DNA of 23,102 nt. Origin: an uncultured Oxalobacter sp. GTDB lineage: Bacteria > Pseudomonadota > Gammaproteobacteria > Burkholderiales > Burkholderiaceae_D. Each line of letters opens with the position of its first letter. Positions within the stretch are counted from its first letter, which is position 1. The stretch covers positions 1 through 23,102 of the forward strand of contig CAJKQK010000028.1 of the NCBI GenBank assembly GCA_905202055.1, given 5' to 3'. Position numbers and translations under genes: made by a program. The notes beneath the pieces were generated by a model. It worked only from the letters and a program-made list of their open reading frames with translations. It did not search any database and was not told the DNA's origin. Below, piece after piece: positions 8,619-15,317 of this stretch.

Positions 8619-9116
8619 CTATGATACCGCTTCAAATACACCGGCACGACGGTTTTTGGTCACTTTATCCCATTCGAAAATTTGCCCGTTCATCAGGATA
8701 TACACACCAATGGGCAAGAGCTGGACAGCACTGACGGCAAATCCGAGATTGAAAAAGGCATCGGAATGGTCGAATTCATACGGAATCATGGCTCCTGTCA
8801 GGACAATCGTTTTTTTCAGCGCTGCTTTTCCCAGCACCGCTGCCGTGTCCTGCATCGTATCCGTACCATGTACGATGACAACCCGGTCAGCCGGTGTTTC
8901 GTGACAGGATTTCAGTATATTTTCACGATCATCTTCCTGCATGTCCAGCGAATCCAGCATTGACAACTCTTCGAATGAATACGATCGAGATACCCGCGCG
9001 CGTTCCATCATGGCTGGAATGTGGCTCGATATAAAAACGAGCTCACCCGTGATTTCGTCATAATGTTTTTCAAAGGTTCCGCCTGTAGCGATAATATGCA
9101 AGTTCATATATTCCAT
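8619..9116 (-). CDS. Half-length asparaginase (N-terminal domain only)
   Basis: A 165-residue protein with the complete N-terminal domain of type I/II L-asparaginases and nothing after it; full enzymes are about 320-350 residues. The catalytic set is present: the nucleophile loop ATGGTF (T11/T14 region), the substrate loop LDSLDM (near 54-59), the second triad HGTDTM (83-88) and the lysine of DKVTKN (K154), with LTGAM between them. The protein stops a few residues later, so the C-terminal domain, which donates an active-site acidic residue from the partner subunit in normal tetramers, is absent. Similar short proteins are annotated as asparaginase-domain proteins in other Burkholderiales, so this is probably a real family and not a broken gene. 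Activity on asparagine is unproven. The ATG at 9116 overlaps the preceding stop (TGATG). A second ATG at 9107, 4 bases after a TGGA, starts the conserved MNLHIIATGGTF and is an equally good start. Confidence 0.85.
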   Translation of the reverse strand: MEYMNLHIIATGGTFEKHYDEITGELVFISSHIPAMMERARVSRSYSFEELSMLDSLDMQEDDRENILKSCHETPADRVVIVHGTDTMQDTAAVLGKAALKKTIVLTGAMIPYEFDHSDAFFNLGFAVSAVQLLPIGVYILMNGQIFEWDKVTKNRRAGVFEAVS

Positions 9117-9841
9117 CAGAAATAACAGAAATGGCGCGGGATTGGATTGACATAATGAAGCTTGCTCCACCCGGGCGGGCATGGCAATGACGGCCCGTCG
9201 TAATCGGGAACACCTTGTCTGACCGGATAAACCGGCAATACATTGGAAACGGAACCATCCGGATTCAACCTCTTTTCAAGACTGTACATGTAATCGGGAA
9301 GCAAAGCCTCGCAAATCCGCCTGAACCAGACGGCATGTTCCTCATCTTCGCCCAACGCATTCGCCAGCCCTTCCGGATCGAATCTGGCCAGTGCATCGAT
9401 CAGTTCTTCTGCCGTTGCCCCCGGCAAATCACCCCATCCCATCACAGGATTGAAAATATAGTCGGCGCCTGAACCGTACCAGCCTTCCCTCCATGGCCTT
9501 TGCAACCAGGTTCTGCATCCGGTAAACAGATGCCATCTCCAGTGCATACCGGCATCTTTTGGCCATGAGTAGAGATAAAGGCGCTGATAACCGGCGGCGT
9601 GCAACTTCAGAACCATTTCCATCAAACGGGCGTGAGGCATCCGGTCGGGAGGCGAAAGCCGGAACAGAATCGGTTCGCCATCAGCGTGCTGGACTTCATC
9701 CGTCGACAAATTCAGATCGAGACAACGTTGTTCATTACCGAAACGTGCAGAGACCCACCCTGTCAGCAAATTGACAGCAGTGAGTACACCGTAACCACGG
9801 TAACGATGAAAAATAACAGTTCCAGGAGCAATCGGTTTCAT
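9116..9841 (-). CDS. Conserved-looking protein of unknown function
   Basis: I do not recognise this 241-residue protein. It has no signal peptide or membrane segment. The first 45 residues (GTVIFHRYRGYGVLTAVN, then GWVSARFGNEQRCLDL) look like a small SH3/Tudor-type barrel, with a glycine-rich turn and alternating hydrophobic residues. The middle is rich in tryptophan and aromatic residues (WPKDAGMHWRWHLFTG, WLQRPWREGWYGSGADY), followed by an acidic helix (EELIDALARFDPEG, LGEDEEHAVWF). The C-terminus has many prolines (LPVYPVRQGVPDYDGPSLPC). Base composition resembles the neighbours. There is no Shine-Dalgarno before the ATG at 9841, but a perfect TATAAT lies 6 bases before it (9853-9848), so a leaderless transcript is possible. 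Its stop overlaps the start of the half asparaginase (TGATG), which suggests coupled expression and perhaps related work. The frame has normal coding character, so I believe it is a real gene. Confidence 0.8.
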   Translation of the reverse strand: MKPIAPGTVIFHRYRGYGVLTAVNLLTGWVSARFGNEQRCLDLNLSTDEVQHADGEPILFRLSPPDRMPHARLMEMVLKLHAAGYQRLYLYSWPKDAGMHWRWHLFTGCRTWLQRPWREGWYGSGADYIFNPVMGWGDLPGATAEELIDALARFDPEGLANALGEDEEHAVWFRRICEALLPDYMYSLEKRLNPDGSVSNVLPVYPVRQGVPDYDGPSLPCPPGWSKLHYVNPIPRHFCYF

Positions 9842-9847
9842 TCAAAT

Positions 9848-9853
9848 ATTATA
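9848..9853 (-). promoter_or_regulatory. Perfect -10 box TATAAT just upstream of the unknown protein
   Basis: The minus strand reads TATAAT, six bases, then the ATG at 9841. The expected transcription start would fall on or next to the start codon. A GTGACA lies 20 bases upstream, too far for a good -35 box. The gene has no Shine-Dalgarno, which fits a leaderless message, but the match could be chance in AT-rich DNA. Confidence 0.3.
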
Positions 9854-9869
9854 AACATTATCCATATTC

Positions 9870-9896
9870 AGTCTGTCACAACAACGTGACGGGACT
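9870..9896 (-). repeat. Inverted repeat/hairpin directly after the rbgA stop
   Basis: AGTC-t-GTCAC (9870-9879) and GTGAC-gg-GACT (9886-9896) pair around a 6-base loop, with a small internal mismatch. It starts at the rbgA stop codon and has no T-tract on the minus strand, so it may mark an mRNA end or stabilising hairpin and not a full terminator. Confidence 0.45.
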
Positions 9897-10786
9897 TATT
9901 CTTTCTCGGGTTCTGACTCAGAGGCCACTGACGACTCCATCATTTCCTTGCGGCTTTCCGGGGTTTCCAGACTGATGCGCCCTATCGCTCCGGTGCGATA
10001 ATCCTGAAGAAAAGAATGGGCACCCTTTTCGACATCCAGCTCACCACCGCGAATTTTGAATCCACGCTTCATCGCCACTCCTTCGACAACACCATAACCA
10101 TCCAGTTCATCGACATTCAGGCCATACCGTGCCTTGAGCAAATGCGGATAACGTTTTAACAAAACGTCACCCAGAAAAGCGGCGACCTCATCCTCGATCA
10201 GGGCATTTACCCCCACTGCATGGCTTGCAGCCAGCATATATCCGTCACTGGGATACATGATCTTCGGCCAGAGCAAACCCGGTGTATCTGTCAAAACCGT
10301 ATTTTTGTTCAGATAAAGCCGCTGTTGTGTTTTCGTAACGGCAGGTTCATCACCGACAGCTGCAACACGCCGTTTCAGCAGCATATTCATCAGTGTTGAC
10401 TTGCCCACATTGGGAATTCCCATAATCATTATTCTGGCCGTTTTTCCGGGGCCGGTTCGATGAGGAATGATTCTCTGACAAATACCCGGAATTTTCGCCA
10501 CTTCCGCAGGATTTTTACAGGACAGGGCAATAGCGTTGACACCCGGCTGACTGTTGTAAAAGTCAATCCACGCTTTGGTCACCACTGGATCGGCCAGATC
10601 GCTCTTGTTCAGAATTTTAAGACAGGGGCGCTGGCGGTGAAGCCGAAGCTCTTCCACCATAGGATTGCTGCTGGCGCCGGGAAGCCGTCCATCCAGAACC
10701 TCGATCACCAGATCGGTCGTCTCCATTGTTTCCGCCGCTTTTTTTCGTGCGGCATTCATATGCCCCGGAAACCATTGAATTGCCAT
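9896..10786 (-). CDS. rbgA: Ribosome biogenesis GTPase RbgA/YlqF
   Basis: A circularly permuted GTPase that acts in late assembly of the 50S ribosomal subunit in the cytoplasm. The permutation is visible: G4 (NKSD, residues 60-63) comes before G1 (GIPNVGKST, 123-131), G2 (T151) and G3 (DTPG, 167-170). The N-terminal MAIQWFPGHMNAARKK is a family signature. The C-terminal domain, about residues 180-285, contains the usual helical RNA-binding region. At 296 residues it is normal length. The start at 10786 follows AAGGA with about 8 bases' spacing. It begins 11 bases after the stop of the deacetylase gene on the same strand, so the two are very likely cotranscribed. The C-terminal tail is acidic and serine-rich (SSVASESEPEKE), somewhat unlike the rest of the protein and probably disordered. 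Confidence 0.95.
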   Translation of the reverse strand: MAIQWFPGHMNAARKKAAETMETTDLVIEVLDGRLPGASSNPMVEELRLHRQRPCLKILNKSDLADPVVTKAWIDFYNSQPGVNAIALSCKNPAEVAKIPGICQRIIPHRTGPGKTARIMIMGIPNVGKSTLMNMLLKRRVAAVGDEPAVTKTQQRLYLNKNTVLTDTPGLLWPKIMYPSDGYMLAASHAVGVNALIEDEVAAFLGDVLLKRYPHLLKARYGLNVDELDGYGVVEGVAMKRGFKIRGGELDVEKGAHSFLQDYRTGAIGRISLETPESRKEMMESSVASESEPEKE

Positions 10787-10797
10787 TTCTTATTTCC

Positions 10798-11724
10798 TTA
10801 ATCGACTCGCGCCAATGTTTTCACGTGTGCGACGGCACTGTTTGCCAACGCTTTCAGGTTATAGCCGCCCTCCGAGAAACTGACGATACGATTCTGGCTA
10901 TATTGCGCCGCGATATCCATTACCTGTTTCGTTATCCAGGCATAATCTTCCTCGACCAGATTCATATCGCCCAGAGGATCGTCCCTGTGCGCATCGAAAC
11001 CGGCAGAAATGAAAATCATCTCCGGCTTGTGTTGATGCAGGGCTGGAAGCCATTTTTCGGTCACCACATTGCGAATGACATCACCGCCTGTTCCCTTTGG
11101 AACAGGCACATTCACCATATTCACCCGCTGTTTTTCATTGCCGGAAAAGGGGTATAAATACTCCTGATAGTAACTGACCATCAGAACACTGGGCTCATAA
11201 GCAAAAATATACTCGGTTCCATTCCCGTGATGAACGTCGATATCGACGATAGCGACGCTTTTCAGACCATGGATCTTGATCGCCCTCATGGCAGCGACAG
11301 CGATATTGTTGAACACACAAAAACCCATCGCCTCACCAATCGTCGAGTGGTGGCCAATGGGACGTTCGATACAAAACGCATTTTCAACTTCACCTGCCAA
11401 AACGGCGTCCGTTGCAGCAACCGCCGCACCAGTCGTCCTCAACGCTGCCTGCCAGCTATATTCATTTAAAGGCGTTTCATCCACAAAAGAATATTCACCC
11501 GGTACCGGAATATCGTTTTTCACTTTCAAAATCATATCCTGCGTATGAACACGCCGGATATCTTCTTCTGTCGCTTCAGGAGACAACCGATATTCCAGAA
11601 CACGGTCCAGTCCCGTTTCCCTGAAAGCATCCATGATCGCCTGCATACGTGCGGGACATTCTGGATGATTTTCGCCCATTTCATGCAATTGACAGACGGG
11701 GTGATAATAAAGGGCAGTAGTCAT
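10798..11724 (-). CDS. Histone-deacetylase-family protein (class II/acetylpolyamine amidohydrolase-like zinc deacetylase)
   Basis: A 308-residue arginase/deacetylase-fold enzyme, full family length. The active site is intact: the H-H dyad in RPIGHHST (H125-H126), the zinc ligands D163 and H165 in VDIDVHHGNGTEY, D244 in AGFDAHRDDPLG, and the transition-state tyrosine in SEGGYNL (Y288). Family members remove acetyl groups from lysines, polyamines or small amides; the substrate here cannot be read from sequence. The usual RPPGHH is RPIGHH in this protein, a mild substitution. ATG 11724 is preceded by AGGA with 9 bases' spacing. It is the first gene of the minus-strand run leading to rbgA (11-base gap) and diverges from the mltB gene. 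It is often annotated as 'acetoin utilization protein' or AcuC-like, for which there is no support here from neighbours. Confidence 0.94.
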   Translation of the reverse strand: MTTALYYHPVCQLHEMGENHPECPARMQAIMDAFRETGLDRVLEYRLSPEATEEDIRRVHTQDMILKVKNDIPVPGEYSFVDETPLNEYSWQAALRTTGAAVAATDAVLAGEVENAFCIERPIGHHSTIGEAMGFCVFNNIAVAAMRAIKIHGLKSVAIVDIDVHHGNGTEYIFAYEPSVLMVSYYQEYLYPFSGNEKQRVNMVNVPVPKGTGGDVIRNVVTEKWLPALHQHKPEMIFISAGFDAHRDDPLGDMNLVEEDYAWITKQVMDIAAQYSQNRIVSFSEGGYNLKALANSAVAHVKTLARVD

Positions 11725-11905
11725 ATATTCTTAAATCCTGAGATCGGTCAAACACAACAGATACTTTCCTGGAGTCTGCGCATATTGCAAAGGCAAACCA
11801 TCAATACAATTATGTTTAGAATTGTTTCACTGATTTTTAGTGTTGCGCAACCCATTCCAATCGTTATACTTCGTTTTCCAATGGTTTGTTCCAGTTTTTC
11901 ATCCA
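11725..11905. other. Divergent intergenic region between the deacetylase gene and mltB
   Basis: A spacer of about 180 bases containing both promoters. The mltB frame is open back to a GTG at 11840, but that stretch encodes 22 residues unlike a family N-terminus and precedes a better signal peptide start. No clear -35/-10 pair or operator could be assigned. Confidence 0.35.
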
Positions 11906-13033
11906 ATGATGATATTTAATTCCGGCAGAAAAATTGCCTCCGTTTTCTTGATTTCGATCCTGTTTCCACTTGTTTGTTTCGGACAGGTATCCGGAAAAGA
12001 GGCCAATCGGCCCGAATCGACATGTTTTTCGACACCCATGCCCGATGCTGCCGGAATCGGTGAAACGGATATCCTGCTTACGATAGAACCACCACTGGCC
12101 AATTTCATCGACCGTTTTTCATCAACATACCATGTCGATAAAAACCGCTTAAATTGTCTTTTCAAACGAATAAACATCAATCATACCGCAATCAGGCTGA
12201 TGAAACCGTCGACTTCCGTCAAATCAAAAAACTGGCAGGCTTATCGACAAAAAATGATTGAACCGGTCCGGGTCAGCGCCGGTATCCGCTTCTGGAACAC
12301 GTATGAAAAATATCTCGACAAGGCCGAAAAAAAATATGGCGTTCCTGCCTACATTATTGTCGGTATCCTCGGCATTGAAACCATTTACGGAAAAGACACT
12401 GGTCGTTTCCGGACACTCGACGCTCTGACCACACTGGCCTTTTACTATCCCGATACGCCCAACAAGACCATCCGGCAGGAATTTTTCCGAAAGGAACTGG
12501 AACAATTTCTCCTGCTGGCCTCACAAAACCATATAGACCCGTCGAGTATTTACGGATCGTACGCCGGCGCCATCGGCTGGCCCCAATTCATGCCAGGGAG
12601 CATTCGTGCCTATGCAGTCGATTTCGATGAAGACGGAAAAATCGATCTTGAAAATTCCCCTGTCGATGCCATTGGCAGTGTCGCCAATTTTCTGAAACAG
12701 CATGGCTGGAAGCCCGGCAAACCGGTCATTTTCCCGGCTACAGCAGACATGGATTGCCTCCTTCCCGAGACGCTTTTCAATCAGGGACTCAAGGCAACAT
12801 ATTCTTTTAATGAATTGAACACACAATGCATTTCAACAAGTCCGGACACACCAGACAATCTTCTTTACGGCCTTGTTGACCTCCCAAACGGAACATCCCC
12901 GACCGAATACCGGATCGGTACGGATAACTTCTTCGCCATCACCCAGTATAACCGCAGCTATTTTTACGCCATGTCTGTTATCGAACTCGGCAAAAAAGTT
13001 TTTCTTGAAAAAACAGGACATTACCCAGAGTAA
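11906..13033 (+). CDS. mltB: Membrane-bound/periplasmic lytic murein transglycosylase B
   Basis: Cuts peptidoglycan glycan strands, forming 1,6-anhydro ends, in the periplasm. With the start at 11906 the protein has about 375 residues. A signal peptide is seen (MMIFNSGRKIASVFLISILF then PLVCFG/Q). The cysteine in PLVC lacks a small residue before it, so a lipoprotein box like that of E. coli MltB is doubtful. The family signature is strong: GVPAYIIVGILGIETIYGKD with catalytic glutamate E158, then YAGAIGWPQFMPGS, followed by an EF-hand-like calcium loop DFDEDGKIDL (about 239-248) and SPVDAIGSVANFLKQHGW. The C-terminal NYNRSYFYA-type motif is present as QYNRSYFYAMSVIEL. ATGs at 11906 and 11909 are both possible; neither has a good Shine-Dalgarno. 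I rejected the upstream GTG at 11840 because it would place 22 extra residues before the signal peptide. Confidence 0.95.
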   Translation: MMIFNSGRKIASVFLISILFPLVCFGQVSGKEANRPESTCFSTPMPDAAGIGETDILLTIEPPLANFIDRFSSTYHVDKNRLNCLFKRININHTAIRLMKPSTSVKSKNWQAYRQKMIEPVRVSAGIRFWNTYEKYLDKAEKKYGVPAYIIVGILGIETIYGKDTGRFRTLDALTTLAFYYPDTPNKTIRQEFFRKELEQFLLLASQNHIDPSSIYGSYAGAIGWPQFMPGSIRAYAVDFDEDGKIDLENSPVDAIGSVANFLKQHGWKPGKPVIFPATADMDCLLPETLFNQGLKATYSFNELNTQCISTSPDTPDNLLYGLVDLPNGTSPTEYRIGTDNFFAITQYNRSYFYAMSVIELGKKVFLEKTGHYPE

Positions 13034-13325
13034 CTTGCAAGCTCTTATCTTTTTGTCATCTTTTACTTTATTTATAATTGTTAAAGTTATAAAATTATAA
13101 ATATATTGAACTGATGCAAGATTTCTTTTTTAAATCCTGGACGAATTCGAAATTGAAAAAAGTCTTGATCAGTTAAAGAAAATAGACGATATTGACGTTA
13201 GGCAACTAAACGTGCCGGGAACACTTTTGCCGGTTTCCTCACGATATTCACATCAAATACACTTTGTCAGAGACAGTTTTATTTATGCAAAGATAAGTGA
13301 ATTAAACAAAACAGGATTTTTTAAC
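13034..13325 (+). other. AT-rich intergenic region upstream of the small HTH gene
   Basis: About 290 bases with a very AT-rich core (13060-13110, several TTATAA/AATTATAA runs) suitable for a promoter or DNA-binding protein. The reading frame of the HTH gene is open upstream from about 13134 without a good start other than a GTG at 13212. A 20-codon frame begins at 13114. No terminator for mltB was found. Confidence 0.35.
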
Positions 13326-13655
13326 ATGACGAACAAAGCCAAAAATCCAATAACAGAAGCAGAAGAAGAGCGCCTGGAAGATCGTATATATGATCCCAAC
13401 CGTCTGCTGGATACCTTGATTGTCCACCTGAATCTTAAAAATGATGCGGCATTGTCGCGTGCGCTGGAAGTCGCTCCTCCCGTCATCAGCAAAATCAGAC
13501 ACAACCGGTTGCCCGTAGGTGCATCACTGCTGATTCGCATGCATGAAGTCAGTGACCTGAGTATCAGGGAATTGCGCAGATTGATGGGCGATCGCCGTTC
13601 GAAATTCCGCATCAGCGACAAACAGTTCAAACCCAAAAGGTCAACAGACGTCTGA
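13326..13655 (+). CDS. Small helix-turn-helix (lambda-repressor-like) protein
   Basis: A 109-residue basic protein starting MTNKAKNPITEAEEERLEDR. The core (about residues 28-85) is a helical DNA-binding fold: LIVHLNLKNDAALSRALEVA is helix 1 to helix 2, PPVISKIRHNRLPVG is the recognition helix and turn, and LLIRMHEVSDLSIRELRRLM the closing helices. This matches a small family I know as widespread, uncharacterised proteins in Burkholderiales; no target is known to me. The lysine/arginine-rich tail (DRRSKFRISDKQFKPKRS) could add DNA contacts. I chose ATG 13326 because AGGA lies 9 bases before it and because the conserved part starts soon after. It stands alone between mltB and the convergent argD. 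The function is probably transcription regulation or nucleoid binding, by inference only. Confidence 0.82.
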   Translation: MTNKAKNPITEAEEERLEDRIYDPNRLLDTLIVHLNLKNDAALSRALEVAPPVISKIRHNRLPVGASLLIRMHEVSDLSIRELRRLMGDRRSKFRISDKQFKPKRSTDV

Positions 13656-13694
13656 AATCAAACGGATTTTGAAACTGCGGTTTTTACATCTATC

Positions 13695-13720
13695 GGGCTC
13701 AAAATGCATATTTTGAGCCC
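13695..13720. terminator. Perfect hairpin between the HTH gene and argD
   Basis: GGGCTCAAAAT (13695-13705) pairs perfectly with ATTTTGAGCCC (13710-13720) around a GCAT loop. It lies between two convergent stops (13655 and 13729), so it can end both transcripts. There is no T-run right after either arm; the AT half of the stem gives only a weak intrinsic signal, so termination efficiency is uncertain. Confidence 0.65.
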
Positions 13721-13728
13721 CTGTCATT

Positions 13729-14982
13729 TCAGGCAGAAGCCTTCAGCCATGCATCCAGTGACAGGCGCAACAGTTTTTCGCCCTGCATGATATGTTCATC
13801 CTTGATAACCAGTGCAGGGACATAGCGAATGACGTCATAACCGGCCAGTAACAAGAGCAGGCCCTGTTGTGCAGCGGAAGCGGTTATTTCAGCCGCCTTG
13901 CCATGATATTTGTCCGACATGACAAGGCCCAGCATCAGGCCCTTCCCGCGAACGCCGGCAAATACATCCGGATAATCAGCTACAACTCTTTCGAGACTGG
14001 CTTTCAGTTTGTTGCCTGCATCGGTAATGCGGGACAAAAATTCCGGCGTATTGATGATTTCAAGAGCCTTGCATGCAACAGCCGCGGCCAAAGGGTTGCC
14101 GCCGTACGTCGTTCCATGGGAACCGACTGAAAATGCGCTCGCAATCTCAGTCGTCGTCAGCATCGCTGCAATAGGAAAACCGTTTCCAAGCGCTTTGGCA
14201 GATGTCATGATATCCGGAGTGACGCCATATCCCATATAGGCGAAAAGATCCCCGGTCCTCCCCATGCCGCACTGGATTTCGTCGAAAATCAGCAATGCAT
14301 TTTTTTCATTGCATATCTCGCGCAATGCCTTCAGATACTCGGCACTGGCAGGCAGAATCCCTCCTTCTCCCTGAACCGGTTCGACCACAACGGCACAGAC
14401 ATCGTCACCTATCGCAGCCCGGGCGGCTTCGATATCATTGAATGGAATGTGATCGATTTGTTGCGGCAAAGGCTCGAAACCTTCCGTATACTTCGGCTGT
14501 CCACCCACCGTGACGGTAAACAGGGTTCTTCCATGAAAGGAATGCAAACAGGAAACGATGCGACTCTTCTTTGCGCCAAAATGTTTATGAGCCCATTTAC
14601 GCGCCAGTTTGAAAGCCGCTTCATTCGCTTCGCCGCCGGAATTGCAGAAAAATACTTTCTCGGCAAAAGTAGCTTCCGTCAGGGCTTTCGCCAACTTCAG
14701 GACAGGTTCGTTGGTAAAGTAATTGCTGACATGCCACAATTTTTTTGCCTGATTGGTCAATACTTCAACCAGCTCGGCAGGCGCATGTCCCAAACCGGAA
14801 ACAGCGATTCCGCCAGTCAGGTCGAGATAATGCTTGCCATCCTGATCCCAGAGATCAAGGCCCGATCCTCGAACAGGAATGAACGCGCTTGGTGCAAACA
14901 CAGGCACCATCACATCGTCAAAAGTCTGGCGATTCACTGTCTTTTCATTATTGTCGACCGAAGTATTTGCCGGGGCATTCAT
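13729..14982 (-). CDS. argD: Acetylornithine aminotransferase family (ArgD/AstC)
   Basis: A class III PLP aminotransferase of 417 residues. It exchanges the amino group between N-acetylornithine and 2-oxoglutarate in arginine synthesis; many members also accept succinyl-diaminopimelate or succinylornithine. The PLP lysine is K263 in TSAKALGNGFP, with the cofactor aspartate D234 in LIFDEIQCGMGRTG. Other landmarks are FFCNSGGEANEAAFKLAR (112-129), SFHGRTL (148-154) and GSHGTTYGGNPLA. A GGAG 7 bases before the ATG supports 14982. N-terminal residues 1-20 (MNAPANTSVDNNEKTVNRQT) are a low-conservation lead. It is a single gene; other arginine genes are not nearby, so biosynthetic (argD) versus catabolic (astC) use cannot be separated by context. 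I favour argD because no arginine succinyltransferase-pathway gene is seen. Confidence 0.9.
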   Translation of the reverse strand: MNAPANTSVDNNEKTVNRQTFDDVMVPVFAPSAFIPVRGSGLDLWDQDGKHYLDLTGGIAVSGLGHAPAELVEVLTNQAKKLWHVSNYFTNEPVLKLAKALTEATFAEKVFFCNSGGEANEAAFKLARKWAHKHFGAKKSRIVSCLHSFHGRTLFTVTVGGQPKYTEGFEPLPQQIDHIPFNDIEAARAAIGDDVCAVVVEPVQGEGGILPASAEYLKALREICNEKNALLIFDEIQCGMGRTGDLFAYMGYGVTPDIMTSAKALGNGFPIAAMLTTTEIASAFSVGSHGTTYGGNPLAAAVACKALEIINTPEFLSRITDAGNKLKASLERVVADYPDVFAGVRGKGLMLGLVMSDKYHGKAAEITASAAQQGLLLLLAGYDVIRYVPALVIKDEHIMQGEKLLRLSLDAWLKASA

Positions 14983-15317
14983 TCCATGACTCCACTGTAA
15001 AAATTCAAATCAGAAAACAGGACTGTCATTCCCTGTTTCAGGCAAAGCGGCACAGGCCTGATTATTTGCATGGGAATACAGCTTAAAGGGGAATTTTATA
15101 CTCATCTTGCCTTCCTGACAGACAAATTCACCATTTTTGCATCAATACAAATTTGTCGTCAGGCAACATTAGCCTGAACATCCCGGATCTTTGTAAAAAA
15201 TAACACGTTCACACCGAACAATTCACTCTAAGACTTTCCATTTTCCGTCACAGCAAGGATAATGCATGAGAAAAATAACCATCAGTTATGACAACCTGTT
15301 TTGATAGATAATCTACA
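14983..15317. other. Divergent regulatory region between argD and mnmE
   Basis: 335 bases without a gene. It contains the long imperfect inverted repeat at 15107-15166, described separately, and a smaller inverted pair (GAAAACAGG 15013-15021 with CCTGTTTC 15032-15039) in the argD leader. A TATAAA on the minus strand (15100-15095) with TTGTCT 19 bases upstream could be the argD promoter. A GATAAT (15307-15312), 5 bases before the mnmE ATG, is a possible -10 box. I looked for an ArgR-type box and found no convincing match. Confidence 0.4.
15107..15166. repeat. Long imperfect inverted repeat in the argD-mnmE spacer
   Basis: The left arm is TTGCC (15107-15111), TGAC (15116-15119) and GACAAATT (15121-15128). 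The right arm is AATTTGTC (15150-15157), GTCA (15158-15161) and GGCAA (15162-15166). The arms pair over 17 bp, with a 4-base and a 1-base bulge on the left, around a 21-base AT-rich loop. It could be an operator, an RNA hairpin, or a dispersed intergenic repeat. Confidence 0.7.

Noticed and set aside
11840..11905. Upstream GTG start for the transglycosylase
   Set aside because: Adds 22 residues before a normal signal peptide and has no ribosome site.
13114..13176. 20-codon plus-strand frame after mltB
   Set aside because: Short, AT-rich, no ribosome site, overlaps the possible promoter of the HTH gene.
14983..15317. ArgR operator (ARG box) upstream of argD
   Set aside because: No pair of 18-base boxes matching the consensus was found by eye.
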